Source: an uncultured Collinsella sp. (lineage in GTDB: Bacteria; Actinomycetota; Coriobacteriia; Coriobacteriales; Coriobacteriaceae). From it: 49,803 nt of DNA. A model generated the notes under the pieces. It ran no database searches. It worked only from the letters and a program-made list of their open reading frames with translations, and had not been told where the DNA came from. This document shows positions 9,358 to 17,404 of the stretch, piece after piece. Position numbers and translations under genes: made by a program. How positions within the stretch are numbered: the first letter of the stretch is position 1; each line of letters opens with the position of its first letter. The DNA is taken from contig CAAGCF010000034.1 in the NCBI GenBank assembly GCA_900768265.1, forward strand, positions 1 through 49,803. Direction: 5' to 3'.

Positions 9358-10170
9358 ATGACAGCCATCGATCGGGGCCGGGCGACCGCGGCCTTCAAAC
9401 GCTATACCGATGCTTACGATGCCGCCAATCCGCGCATCGCACTCAAGATCGAACACACCTATCACGTTGCCAAGGCATGCGATGCCGTGGCGCGCGAACA
9501 GGACTGGTCACCGCAGGACATTGACCTAGCTTGGCTTTGCGGCCTGCTGCACGATATGGGCCGCTTTGAGCAGCTGCGACGCTGGGACACGTTTAAGGAC
9601 GCCGAGAGCATGAGCCATTCGGCGTTGGGCGTCGAGGTTCTCTTTGGCGAGAGCCCCGACGACGCGCCTGCCACAACAAGCATCCGAGATTTTATCGAGA
9701 CCGACGAGCACGACGAGCTTATCCGCGCGAGCATCGCCTATCACAGCGACTTTCGCCTGCCGGCACAACTCGACGAGCGTACACGGTGCTTCTGCGATAT
9801 CGTGCGCGATGGCGACAAGATCGACATTATGCGCACCATCGCCGACAGCACCGTCGACACTATCCTCAAAGTGGACGAGAAGACGTTTCTCGGCAGCCGC
9901 TTCTCGTCGCCAACACTTGCCGCCTTTGACGAGCACCGCTGCGTCGCACGCGATGAACGCGACGAGCCCGCAGACTACCTGGTGGGACTCATCTGCTTTA
10001 TGTTTGAGCTCGTCTATCCAGCGAGCCGCGCGCTGGCACGCGAGCAGGGCGATATCTACCGCCTGCTCGACGCGCCCTTTGGCATTACGCGCCCCTTTAC
10101 CGATCCCGCCACGCAGGCGACCTGGGAGCGCCTAAAGGACGAGATGCGCGACTGGCTGGCGCGCGCCTAG
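9358..10170 (+). CDS. HD-domain phosphohydrolase
   Basis: A 270-residue cytosolic protein of the HD superfamily of metal-dependent phosphohydrolases. It has the metal-ligand pattern H...HD...D: a His in IEHTYHVAKA (about residue 37), HD in LLHDMGRFEQ (about 64-65) and a later Asp in CDIVRDGDKID. The substrate is unknown; related proteins act on nucleotides or cyclic dinucleotides. The ATG is preceded by AGGAAG. Its stop overlaps the stop region of the convergent etfA by 4 bases. Confidence 0.85.
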   Translation: MTAIDRGRATAAFKRYTDAYDAANPRIALKIEHTYHVAKACDAVAREQDWSPQDIDLAWLCGLLHDMGRFEQLRRWDTFKDAESMSHSALGVEVLFGESPDDAPATTSIRDFIETDEHDELIRASIAYHSDFRLPAQLDERTRCFCDIVRDGDKIDIMRTIADSTVDTILKVDEKTFLGSRFSSPTLAAFDEHRCVARDERDEPADYLVGLICFMFELVYPASRALAREQGDIYRLLDAPFGITRPFTDPATQATWERLKDEMRDWLARA

Positions 10171-11372
10171 CGCTCAAGCTGGGCCAGCAGCTCCTCGACG
10201 ACCTCGACGGCATCGCCGACAACCTTGTACTGGGCAGCACCAAAGATGGGGGCATCCGGGTCCTCGTTGATGGCGATAATGCACTCCGCCCCACCGATGC
10301 CGGCAAGATGCTGGATGGCGCCCGAAACACCGATACTCACGAGAAGCTTAGGCGAAACCGAAACGCCCGTCTGGCCAATCTGATGGCGATACTCCAACCA
10401 GCCGGCCTCCACGACAGGTCGCGTGCAGCCAAGCTCGGCCCCCAGAGCCTCGGCGAGCTTTCGCATCAGCGGCAGGTTTTTCTTGGAACCAATGCCGCGG
10501 CCCACCACGACCAGACGCTCGGCATCGGCGATCGAAGCCTGCTGCCCCCACTCCTCGGCGGGAATCGAGATCTCGACACGAGCCTTGGTGTCTTCCGCAA
10601 GGAATACCTGGGTAATCGTGCCAGAGCGGCTGTAGTCAAACTCGGGCTCCCTAAAGATGCCAGGGCGCACCGTTGTCATCTGGGGACGATGATTAGGGCA
10701 GACGATGGTGGCCATCAGGTTGCCGCCAAACGCCGGGCGCGTCTGTTGCAGCAGCCCCGTCTCCGTATCCATCGAAAGTACGGTGCAGTCAGCCGTAAGG
10801 CCCGTCTGCAAACGCACGGCAACGCCGGGCGCCAGTTCGCGGCCAAAGGCGGTCGCACCGTACAGAATGGCCTCGGGCTTGCGCTCTGCCACCAAATCGC
10901 AGATCAGCCGGGCGTAGACCTCCGCATCGTTCTGACGCAGGCGCTCGTCGCGACAGACCAGGACCTCGTCTGCACCGGCGCAAACCAGATGCTCCAGGTC
11001 CTTGAACGAGCTCTCGGGGCTCATGCCGGCCAATGCCACCAGGCGGCAGCCGCGAGCATCGGCAAGCTCGCGTCCCTTGCCCATGAGCTCGTAGGCCACC
11101 GGGACCACGACATCGTGCTCGTCGGTCTGAACGAATACCCAAATGTCTCGATATGCATCCAGGTTAACCGCGCCAGCGGGCTCGTCGCGCTCAATCGAGA
11201 TGGCGTTGACGGGGCAGGCGTCGACGCACCCACCGCATAGGATGCAGCCGTCGGTTACGCGGGCGCAACGGTTGGGCCGCTCGCCTTCCACTACGATGCC
11301 GCCCGAGGCACAGGCGCGAACGCAGCGACCACAGCCGATACAGGCTTCGCTATCGATAATCAGTCCGCTCAT
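10167..11372 (-). CDS. Electron transfer flavoprotein alpha subunit with N-terminal ferredoxin domain
   Basis: A 401-residue EtfA/FixB protein. Residues 1-60 are an added 2[4Fe-4S] ferredoxin domain (CIGCGRCVRAC at 11-21 and CILCGGCVDACP at 43-54). Residues 75-260 are the EtfA N-terminal domain, and about 280-400 the FAD-binding domain (RGIGSKKNLP, then QIGQTGVSVSPKL). Fusion of ferredoxin to EtfA is known from LctC of the Acetobacterium lactate dehydrogenase, where electron confurcation couples lactate oxidation to ferredoxin and NAD. It directly follows etfB (stop and start adjacent) and is the last gene of the lctD-etfB-etfA operon. Confidence 0.92.
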   Translation of the reverse strand: MSGLIIDSEACIGCGRCVRACASGGIVVEGERPNRCARVTDGCILCGGCVDACPVNAISIERDEPAGAVNLDAYRDIWVFVQTDEHDVVVPVAYELMGKGRELADARGCRLVALAGMSPESSFKDLEHLVCAGADEVLVCRDERLRQNDAEVYARLICDLVAERKPEAILYGATAFGRELAPGVAVRLQTGLTADCTVLSMDTETGLLQQTRPAFGGNLMATIVCPNHRPQMTTVRPGIFREPEFDYSRSGTITQVFLAEDTKARVEISIPAEEWGQQASIADAERLVVVGRGIGSKKNLPLMRKLAEALGAELGCTRPVVEAGWLEYRHQIGQTGVSVSPKLLVSIGVSGAIQHLAGIGGAECIIAINEDPDAPIFGAAQYKVVGDAVEVVEELLAQLER

Positions 11373-12188
11373 CTATGCCATCCCCTCGATAATCTTGGCA
11401 AGTTTCGCCGCCTGCTCGGACGCCGTTCCGTCAACGGCCTCGCACGTTTGGTCGCGATCGGGCACAAACGATCGCACGACCTGCGTCGGCGAGCCGGCAA
11501 GGCCGCAGCGCGCGGGGTCGGCGTTCACGTCAGCAGCGTTGACCACGCGCACGTCCGCCTCCTCGGCCGCACGAATACCGGCAATGCTCGGCATGCGCAG
11601 TTGGCCAATCTCCTTGGCGGTCGTCATCGCGCACGGCATCTCAAGATAGACCGTCTCCTCGCCGGCATCGCAGCCGTGAACAAGCGCCAGTGAACCACAG
11701 GTCGTAAAGCCTGCGCTCTGCACGCAGCTCACGTCGGTCACGCAGGGAATCTCAAAGGCACCGGCAAGCTCGGGACCAATCTGGGCCGTATCGCCGTCCA
11801 CCGCCATCTTGCCGCAGATGAGCAGGTCGAAGTCCTCGTCGAGCGCCTCGATGCCGCACTTGAGGGCATAGGTGGTAGCCAAGGTATCGGCACCAGCAAA
11901 GGCGCGGTCGGTCAGCAGCAGTGCGTCATCGGCGCCTCGGGCAATGCAGTCGCGCAATAGCGATTCGGTCGCGGGGATGCCCATCGACACCACCGTTACG
12001 CGCACGTCCATGCCAAAGCCGATAAAGTCGTCCTTCAGCGCCAGCGCGCATTCCAAAGCGCTCGCGTCAAAGGGATTAATGACCGCCTGCTTGCCATCGC
12101 GCACAATGGTATTGGTCTTGGGGTCCATCTTGACCTCGGTGCTGCCCGGTACCGCCTTGACGCACACCACCATATGGAAATCGCTCAT
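11373..12188 (-). CDS. Electron transfer flavoprotein beta subunit
   Basis: A 271-residue EtfB/FixA homologue that pairs with the adjacent EtfA. The stretch KMAVDGDTAQIGPELAG (about residues 120-136) replaces the DDDNNQTG-type motif of housekeeping ETFs. This is the pattern I associate with ETFs that bind NAD(H) and bifurcate electrons; that link is from family knowledge and not tested here. The ATG at 12188 is 9 bases after a GGGGGG ribosome site. A GTG six bases upstream overlaps the lctD stop as GTGA but is too close to that site. The tight packing indicates translational coupling. Confidence 0.9.
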   Translation of the reverse strand: MSDFHMVVCVKAVPGSTEVKMDPKTNTIVRDGKQAVINPFDASALECALALKDDFIGFGMDVRVTVVSMGIPATESLLRDCIARGADDALLLTDRAFAGADTLATTYALKCGIEALDEDFDLLICGKMAVDGDTAQIGPELAGAFEIPCVTDVSCVQSAGFTTCGSLALVHGCDAGEETVYLEMPCAMTTAKEIGQLRMPSIAGIRAAEEADVRVVNAADVNADPARCGLAGSPTQVVRSFVPDRDQTCEAVDGTASEQAAKLAKIIEGMA

Positions 12189-12190
12189 CT

Positions 12191-13792
12191 TCACGCGCCC
12201 CCCTTCTGGACGAGCTCATCCAAGAGCTTCTCCGAAAACAGGTTACCGCGACCCAACTGCCCGGCAGGATCGAGCTGGAGCTTGAGCCGCGCCGACTCGA
12301 CCATGGCCTCGTGGCCGTACATCGTCTCCAGGAAGCCCGCCTTGATCTTGCCGACGCCGTGTTCGGCTGAGACGGCGCCGCCCATGGCCGTGACCTCGGA
12401 AGCCCACTGGGCAAAGAGTTCTCCGCCGCGGCGGTAATCCTGCGCATCGCGCGGCAGAATGTTCACGTGCAGATGGTTGTTACCGATGTGCCCCCAGGCG
12501 GCAGACTCAAGCCCGCTTTCGGCCAACGTGCGGCGATAGAGGGCGATGACATCGGCCAGACGTGCGTTGGGCACCGACATGTCCGAGCCCAGTTTGGTGA
12601 TGGTGGGATCCGTGCGGCGACGCTCGTCGATGAGCATGTTGACGCTCTCGGGCACCGCATGGCGGAAGAATCGCTGACACTCGCGATCGACCTCGGTGCG
12701 CGCGACCCATGTCGCATCGTCGCTGCCGCCCGCAAGCTCCAGTACCCACCCCAAGTGATACAGCTCCTCAGTCGCCTGGGCTTCGTCGTCGCAGTCGAGC
12801 TCCACGTAAACACAGACCTTGGCGTCTTTGTCGAGCGCCGGCAGCGAGGCGAACGCAGTCGACTGCTCACGCTGGCGACGCAGGATATCCAGGGCGCCCG
12901 CATCGAAATATTCGATGGCAGCCGCGTGGGACAGGACGGGGCGCACAGAATCGGTGAAGGACACAGCCTTGTCTTCGCTGTCAAAGAAGCAGCTCACGCC
13001 CCAAACGACCGCAGGCGCCGCCTGCAGGGCAATCTCGAGCTCGGTGATGACGCCGAGTGTGCCACACGCACCGATAAACAGATCGATGGCATCCATATCG
13101 TCAGCAACGAAATAGCCCGAAGCATTTTTAGTCTTGGGCATGGTGTAGTCGGGAAGGTCGAGCTCGAGCGTGCGGCCCTGCACCGTGACGAGCGAAAGGC
13201 GACGACCCTGTGCAAAAACCTCGCCACGGTGAAGCTCGAGCAGGTCGCCATCGGTCAGCGCGACATGAAGGCCCGTGACGTGAGGGCGCATGGGGCCGTA
13301 AGCGTAGCTACGGGCGCCGGAAGCGTTGCATGCCGCCATACCGCCCAGGCAGGCAGATGCCTCGGTGGGATCGGTAGGAAAGAATTGCTCGGGAGCTTCC
13401 TGGAACTCCTCGTAGGCCTCAAGTGATGCCCGGTCCCAGCCGGCAGTCGGCAGCACTTTTTTGCCCAGTTGCTTGCGCAGCTCAGACAGCACGACGCCGG
13501 GCGCCACACGCAAAAGAAAGCGGCCCTGCTCATCGCGGCGAATGCCTAGGTAGCGATTCATACGGGAAGTATTGAGAACGTGACCGCCATGAGGCACGGC
13601 GCCGGCGGCAAGACCGGTCCGGGCACCCTGAACCGTCACCGGGACACGCTCGGCATGGAGCTTTTTCAAAATGGCGCGGACCTCGTCCTCCGTTGTCGGA
13701 AACGAGATGCTCGAGGCCTCGCCCGATGTGCGAGACTCATCGCGGCCATACTCCTCGAACTCGTCGGTGAAGGGTTTGATGGTTGCAGACAC
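12191..13792 (-). CDS. FAD-binding lactate/glycolate oxidoreductase (LctD/GlcD type)
   Basis: A 533-residue flavoprotein of the vanillyl-alcohol-oxidase fold. The FAD-binding PCMH domain lies at about residues 25-240 (SISFPTTEDEVRAIL; VQGARTGLAAGAVPHGG; GGMAACNASGARSYAYG). A C-terminal FAD-oxidase domain at about 260-525 ends with HIGNNHLHVNILP and SAEHGVGKIKAGFL. It probably oxidises D-lactate or a similar 2-hydroxyacid, passing electrons to the ETF encoded downstream. Start is GTG at 13792 with AAAGGGGGAG 5 bases upstream. It is the first gene of a three-gene operon. No lactate permease or racemase accompanies it here, unlike in Acetobacterium. Confidence 0.9.
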   Translation of the reverse strand: MSATIKPFTDEFEEYGRDESRTSGEASSISFPTTEDEVRAILKKLHAERVPVTVQGARTGLAAGAVPHGGHVLNTSRMNRYLGIRRDEQGRFLLRVAPGVVLSELRKQLGKKVLPTAGWDRASLEAYEEFQEAPEQFFPTDPTEASACLGGMAACNASGARSYAYGPMRPHVTGLHVALTDGDLLELHRGEVFAQGRRLSLVTVQGRTLELDLPDYTMPKTKNASGYFVADDMDAIDLFIGACGTLGVITELEIALQAAPAVVWGVSCFFDSEDKAVSFTDSVRPVLSHAAAIEYFDAGALDILRRQREQSTAFASLPALDKDAKVCVYVELDCDDEAQATEELYHLGWVLELAGGSDDATWVARTEVDRECQRFFRHAVPESVNMLIDERRRTDPTITKLGSDMSVPNARLADVIALYRRTLAESGLESAAWGHIGNNHLHVNILPRDAQDYRRGGELFAQWASEVTAMGGAVSAEHGVGKIKAGFLETMYGHEAMVESARLKLQLDPAGQLGRGNLFSEKLLDELVQKGGA

Positions 13793-14138
13793 GCGAACTC
13801 CCCCTTTAGCTAACTACAGTGTTTGCAGGGAGATGTTACCGCATCGTTTCGTCGACGTGTTCGAGACCGTCTCCATAATTGGCGATTTTTACGTTCGTGC
13901 AATTCGGCGAGCGGCAAGGTTTCCTCGGCAGACGATGCTTTTGACACATGTCGCTTTACCGCCAGCGACCACGTAATTGGCGCTCGAAAAAAGTTGAAGT
14001 AATTTTTACCATCTTTTACCTGCGGAGATGTCAATCCGTCAAGCATTTGGTCAGAAATTGGTCAAGTAGTGACTGATACGGTCGGCATCAACAGCCAAAA
14101 CCAATGGAAGTTTTGGCCCCAGAAGCAGGGAGGTTCCC
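13793..14138. promoter_or_regulatory. Divergent intergenic region with repeated TTGGTCA boxes
   Basis: This 346-base gap separates lctD (minus) from the exported-protein operon (plus). Two TTGGTCA boxes lie at 14047-14053 and 14058-14064, one helical turn apart. Reading toward lctD, they sit just upstream of TTGACGGATTGACA, which contains a consensus -35 hexamer (14035-14030); the -10 is poor. Reading toward 14139, an 8-bp hairpin GCCAAAAC / GTTTTGGC (14094-14117) precedes the ribosome site. The bases nearest lctD (13800-13990) show nothing else I recognise. Confidence 0.35.
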
Positions 14139-14435
14139 ATGGCATATTACTGGCCCCAGTACGGCGTCGCCATCGAGGTCGACGACGATCCCTATCTCCT
14201 GCCTTTCGACGAAGAGGCGTTCCCCGATACGGCGGTCTACCACGTCACCACCGATGTTATCTGCGACCCCGAGTCGTTCTCGGCGCTCGCCCACCACATC
14301 GCGCGTATCCACAACATCGAGCTCCCTCACGACTTCGACGAGCTCATCTACTCGCGCCGCCTGATGCTTCACATGCTCTTTGGAGCGGACCCGTCCACGT
14401 TCGCGCGTGTCTACGCCACCAAGGACGCCGCATGA
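14139..14435 (+). CDS. Small hypothetical protein, first gene of exported-protein operon
   Basis: A 98-residue acidic soluble protein with no signal peptide or membrane segment. It is rich in aromatic and acidic residues (MAYYWPQYG at the N terminus, EVDDDPYLLPFDEE after it) and contains a His-rich stretch around residue 50 (ALAHHIARIH). I do not recognise a family. AGGGAGG lies about 6 bases before the ATG. Its stop overlaps the start of the next gene as ATGA, so the two are translationally coupled. Linkage to genes for exported proteins suggests a role in their regulation or secretion, but this is inference. Confidence 0.7.
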   Translation: MAYYWPQYGVAIEVDDDPYLLPFDEEAFPDTAVYHVTTDVICDPESFSALAHHIARIHNIELPHDFDELIYSRRLMLHMLFGADPSTFARVYATKDAA

Positions 14436-14941
14436 GCGCGAAGAAGCCGCCCCGCCTTGCAGGACTGGGGCGACGCAAGAAACTCGTCGTTGTCTGCCTG
14501 GCTATCGCCTGCGCCCTCATCGCCGTAGGGCTATACGCCTGGCAGTCGCAGCCCGTACCCGAAGCGGGCGCCTCAGTCACGACGGCAGAGGGTAAATCGC
14601 GCCAAGAAATCCAGGATGAGCTCGACGCCATCGTCCGCGACAACATGATGACGATCTCGGTCGCGCCGGTCGCACAGTTGCAGGAAGGCGGCAAGTTGCG
14701 CGTCAACGTGCAAAACGTCCAAGACAACAAGTTTCCCCAGCGCTTCCGCGTGATTCAAAACGACGAGACCATCTATGAGTCCGGTGTGGTCGAAACCGGC
14801 AAGACGGTTGAGACCTGCCCCGCCGGCGATATCCAAGAAGGCGAGGCATATATCGAAATTCAGGCACTCGATGCCAAGACCTACGACACCCACGGCAATC
14901 CGACGCGTGTCAAAGTGCGGGTGACCCAGGCAGAAGGCTAG
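14432..14941 (+). CDS. Membrane-anchored extracytoplasmic protein, unknown function
   Basis: 169 residues: a basic N terminus (about 1-19, with GRRKKL), one membrane helix at about 20-36 (VVVCLAIACALIAVGLYAW), then an extracellular part. Residues 50-70 look helical (EIQDELDAIVRDNMMT) and the rest is beta-rich with alternating hydrophobic residues, like a small Ig-like sandwich. The helix has no lipobox and no C-terminal sorting signal follows. It overlaps the upstream gene as ATGA and lies 87 bases before the next gene; that gap holds two short hairpins (GGGGCA/TGCCCC and TCACGGA/TCCGTGA). Family not recognised. Confidence 0.75.
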   Translation: MSAKKPPRLAGLGRRKKLVVVCLAIACALIAVGLYAWQSQPVPEAGASVTTAEGKSRQEIQDELDAIVRDNMMTISVAPVAQLQEGGKLRVNVQNVQDNKFPQRFRVIQNDETIYESGVVETGKTVETCPAGDIQEGEAYIEIQALDAKTYDTHGNPTRVKVRVTQAEG

Positions 14942-15028
14942 TAGCAGACGCGCTCGCAGGGGCAACACCCTGCCCCCATTCGTCCAACCATCACGGAAAC
15001 AGTCCGTGACGAGCAGAAAGGATCGATT

Positions 15029-15631
15029 ATGAACACACCCAGGAACCTGAGCGGAGCCAGGGCACTCGCCGTGGGCGCAGGGCTTACGCTCGCACTTGCG
15101 ATGGGCGCCGCGCCAACGGCGGCCATGGCAGAGGTGCGCGTTGGAACCACCGATGTGACGGTGAAGGCCGACATTAGCAATGTTTCGTTTAAGGCGCCAA
15201 CGGTCATCCCCTTTGCCGCCAAAGCCGACGGAACGCTTGTAGGACCCTCCGACAAAACGATTACCATCGACAACCTCTCGGCATATGGCATCCACGTCAC
15301 CAACATGAAGGTCACGGCCAAGAACGACTGGACAATCGTTGCAGACGCAAAGACGGGCTCGGCCCAGAACTCCATCGATTTTAAGGTTGGCCCCGATAAG
15401 GCAGAAAAGGATGCCAGCTCGGCGACTCAGACTACGGGCCTCGATCTTTCCAAAGACGCAAGCTTCGACATGAAGTACCAGGGCATTGCCGACGGAACGG
15501 ACAAAATCAAGCTCAATGTGAGTGGCCACGTCGCCCGCGTCACGCGTGACATCTACCACGCCACCGGTACGGGAGATCAAGTGGCAAGCATCACTTGGAC
15601 GGTCGAGCCCGGTGCGCACGCCACGTCCTAA
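15029..15631 (+). CDS. Secreted beta-rich protein
   Basis: A 200-residue protein with a clear Sec signal peptide (h-region LAVGAGLTLALAMGAAPTA, probable cleavage after AMA at about residue 34). The mature part is predicted mostly beta and lacks cysteine. It starts with a pattern V.VKADI..V.F..PTVIPF..KADGT...PSD..I that recurs in the truncated surface protein at 20835, so both probably share an N-terminal module. No sorting signal is present, so it is either released or held by partner proteins. The ribosome site AGAAAGG precedes the ATG. A structural role at the cell surface is a guess from context. Confidence 0.75.
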   Translation: MNTPRNLSGARALAVGAGLTLALAMGAAPTAAMAEVRVGTTDVTVKADISNVSFKAPTVIPFAAKADGTLVGPSDKTITIDNLSAYGIHVTNMKVTAKNDWTIVADAKTGSAQNSIDFKVGPDKAEKDASSATQTTGLDLSKDASFDMKYQGIADGTDKIKLNVSGHVARVTRDIYHATGTGDQVASITWTVEPGAHATS

Positions 15632-15872
15632 GGCGATTGCACTGGCCGCCATCGTCGGCATCTTGGCGTCCGCACCTGCCATGGCCTTTGCTCAAGAAGA
15701 GCAAGCGCAGGCGGCCACAGAAGTGACCGTCGACCTTTCGGGCCTTGATCGCGGCAGCCGCCACGAGCCGCTCGCTCAGACGAGCGACACCCGGCAGCTC
15801 ATTGCGGTGGGCGTCGCCACGGCGGGAGCAGGACTGACGTGTCTTGGCCTGCACATCAAACGCAACCAATAG
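15612..15872 (+). CDS. Small exported protein with sortase-like C terminus
   Basis: 86 residues: a signal peptide at about 1-28 (AIALAAIVGILASAPAMAFA), a short mature segment of about 35 residues, then LAQTSD, a hydrophobic helix (LIAVGVATAGAGLTCLGL) and a basic tail HIKRNQ. This layout is that of a sortase sorting signal, but the motif LAQTS differs from LPxTG. The start is taken as GTG at 15612, overlapping the preceding gene by 20 bases; there is no strong ribosome site, so coupling is likely and the start is uncertain. An in-frame start further upstream would bury the signal peptide. Confidence 0.65.
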   Translation: MRTPRPKAIALAAIVGILASAPAMAFAQEEQAQAATEVTVDLSGLDRGSRHEPLAQTSDTRQLIAVGVATAGAGLTCLGLHIKRNQ

Positions 15873-15911
15873 CCAAGCACGACCGGAGTACGCGGAATAG
15901 ATAGGAGAACC

Positions 15912-17315
15912 ATGGCACCCAAAAACCTTTTGCCCGTTGCCGCGCTCTGCAGCGCACTGGCGAGCGGCACGCCTCTCGCCGCTTGGGCGACGCCCGCCAT
16001 GGCAAACTCCTTACCGCAAGCTCTGACCCCCGTGGCGAATTCGTCGGGTATTGTCGCCTGCCAACGTTTTTCGCTCGCACATGCCACGGTCCGAACCTCG
16101 GGATGCCTTCACCGCAATACGGTCGACTCGATAGTCGTGGATATCAAGCGACCGGACAAGGAGAACGGCCCCCAGACAGGTTGTGCCGTCTGCACATGGA
16201 AATCGGCCGCAGTCGACGCCGATGGCGACCCATGCGACTTGGAGCTGCGCATCGATATTGACTCGGTCGATGACTCGGCGAACGGGGCGAAGGTCGTCTT
16301 CGACAGCGCGGCCTATGAAGAAGAAGGAGGGGGTGTATGCCTGGGCTGCGTTCCCTCGAATGTCGATGGCGCGCAGCCCATCATCTCCTTTACGGCATCG
16401 CTGCGACTGACCAAGGCGGGCACCGAAGCCATCGCAACGGGAGATGCGCCTTTGCTGTTCTACGCTGGCGACGCGGACGACCAAGAGGCTCAAAGCACCA
16501 GACAGAAGGGCTCGCTTAACCTCACGCGCGGATCGGAACCCGCCCCCATCAATATCGATACCCAGGCGCAAGGCGTGCAGCGCATTCTCGCCGATCCGGC
16601 GCTGCTCCAAATGACATGGCACGGAGTGGGGTCCGTCGGGATTGCTGCTCCTATATCTAGCGATAATGACAAATCCCCCAAAGACGAGGTCGCAGACGCG
16701 CCGGCACATGTTGACGATGCAGACGATGTACCATCAGAAGACAACGCTGTAGTTCCTCTCGAGAAGTCAGACGACACCGCCACCGAATTAGGCGATCCCC
16801 AACCGAAAGACGGCCTGGACTTTGCCGCTCCCCCAGATGTCGACGAAGGCAACTGTTGCATGATGGTCGCGCTCGACCACACGGAAACCGTCGATGCCGC
16901 AAGCATTGAGCCAGTCGCTGCCGATGCGCCCCGCCGCAAAAATATCCTCATCGCATTCCCCAATACCGTCGAGCTCGTCTTTTTGCCTTCGGGTGAAGTC
17001 GTCGCGCCTACGGCACTTACAGCAGTGGGAGCAAGGAGCGCATCGAACGATATCCAAGCTATCTCGGCACTTGATGCCACAACGACCGCCAAGTTACACC
17101 TTTATTCCGTTGCAGCAGACGGAACGCGAACCGAAGAATTCGACGGAACCAAGCTTTTGGTTCCTCGTCGCATCGGTATCCAAGAAGACTTCCCCTATCA
17201 AATGGAACTTGAAGGGTTCGATCGTGCACGAGATGCCGACATCATTGCTGCAGCCATCGAATCCCCGCAGCACCTCATGACGCTGCGCTTCGACTTTAGC
17301 CCCGTCCTATCCTAG
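15912..17315 (+). CDS. Large secreted protein with CxxC pairs and acidic linker
   Basis: A 467-residue protein with a signal peptide (residues 1-32, ending ATPAMA). The N-terminal half contains two CxxC pairs (GCAVCTW at about 91 and GVCLGCVP at about 142), unusual for an exported protein, suggesting disulfides or metal binding. A long Asp/Glu/Pro-rich linker (about 250-310) separates it from a C-terminal region that includes GNCCMM and several beta strands. No sorting signal or membrane anchor is seen at the C terminus. ATAGGAGA precedes the ATG. It is the last gene of the 14139-17315 operon. No family recognised. Confidence 0.72.
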   Translation: MAPKNLLPVAALCSALASGTPLAAWATPAMANSLPQALTPVANSSGIVACQRFSLAHATVRTSGCLHRNTVDSIVVDIKRPDKENGPQTGCAVCTWKSAAVDADGDPCDLELRIDIDSVDDSANGAKVVFDSAAYEEEGGGVCLGCVPSNVDGAQPIISFTASLRLTKAGTEAIATGDAPLLFYAGDADDQEAQSTRQKGSLNLTRGSEPAPINIDTQAQGVQRILADPALLQMTWHGVGSVGIAAPISSDNDKSPKDEVADAPAHVDDADDVPSEDNAVVPLEKSDDTATELGDPQPKDGLDFAAPPDVDEGNCCMMVALDHTETVDAASIEPVAADAPRRKNILIAFPNTVELVFLPSGEVVAPTALTAVGARSASNDIQAISALDATTTAKLHLYSVAADGTRTEEFDGTKLLVPRRIGIQEDFPYQMELEGFDRARDADIIAAAIESPQHLMTLRFDFSPVLS

Positions 17316-17404
17316 ACCGCTAACCGCCGCTTGGCTCGGACACTGAGCGCTCCCCTCCCCGTTCTGCTACGATTGCCGCGTTGGCATCAATTACAGGAGG
17401 GTTC

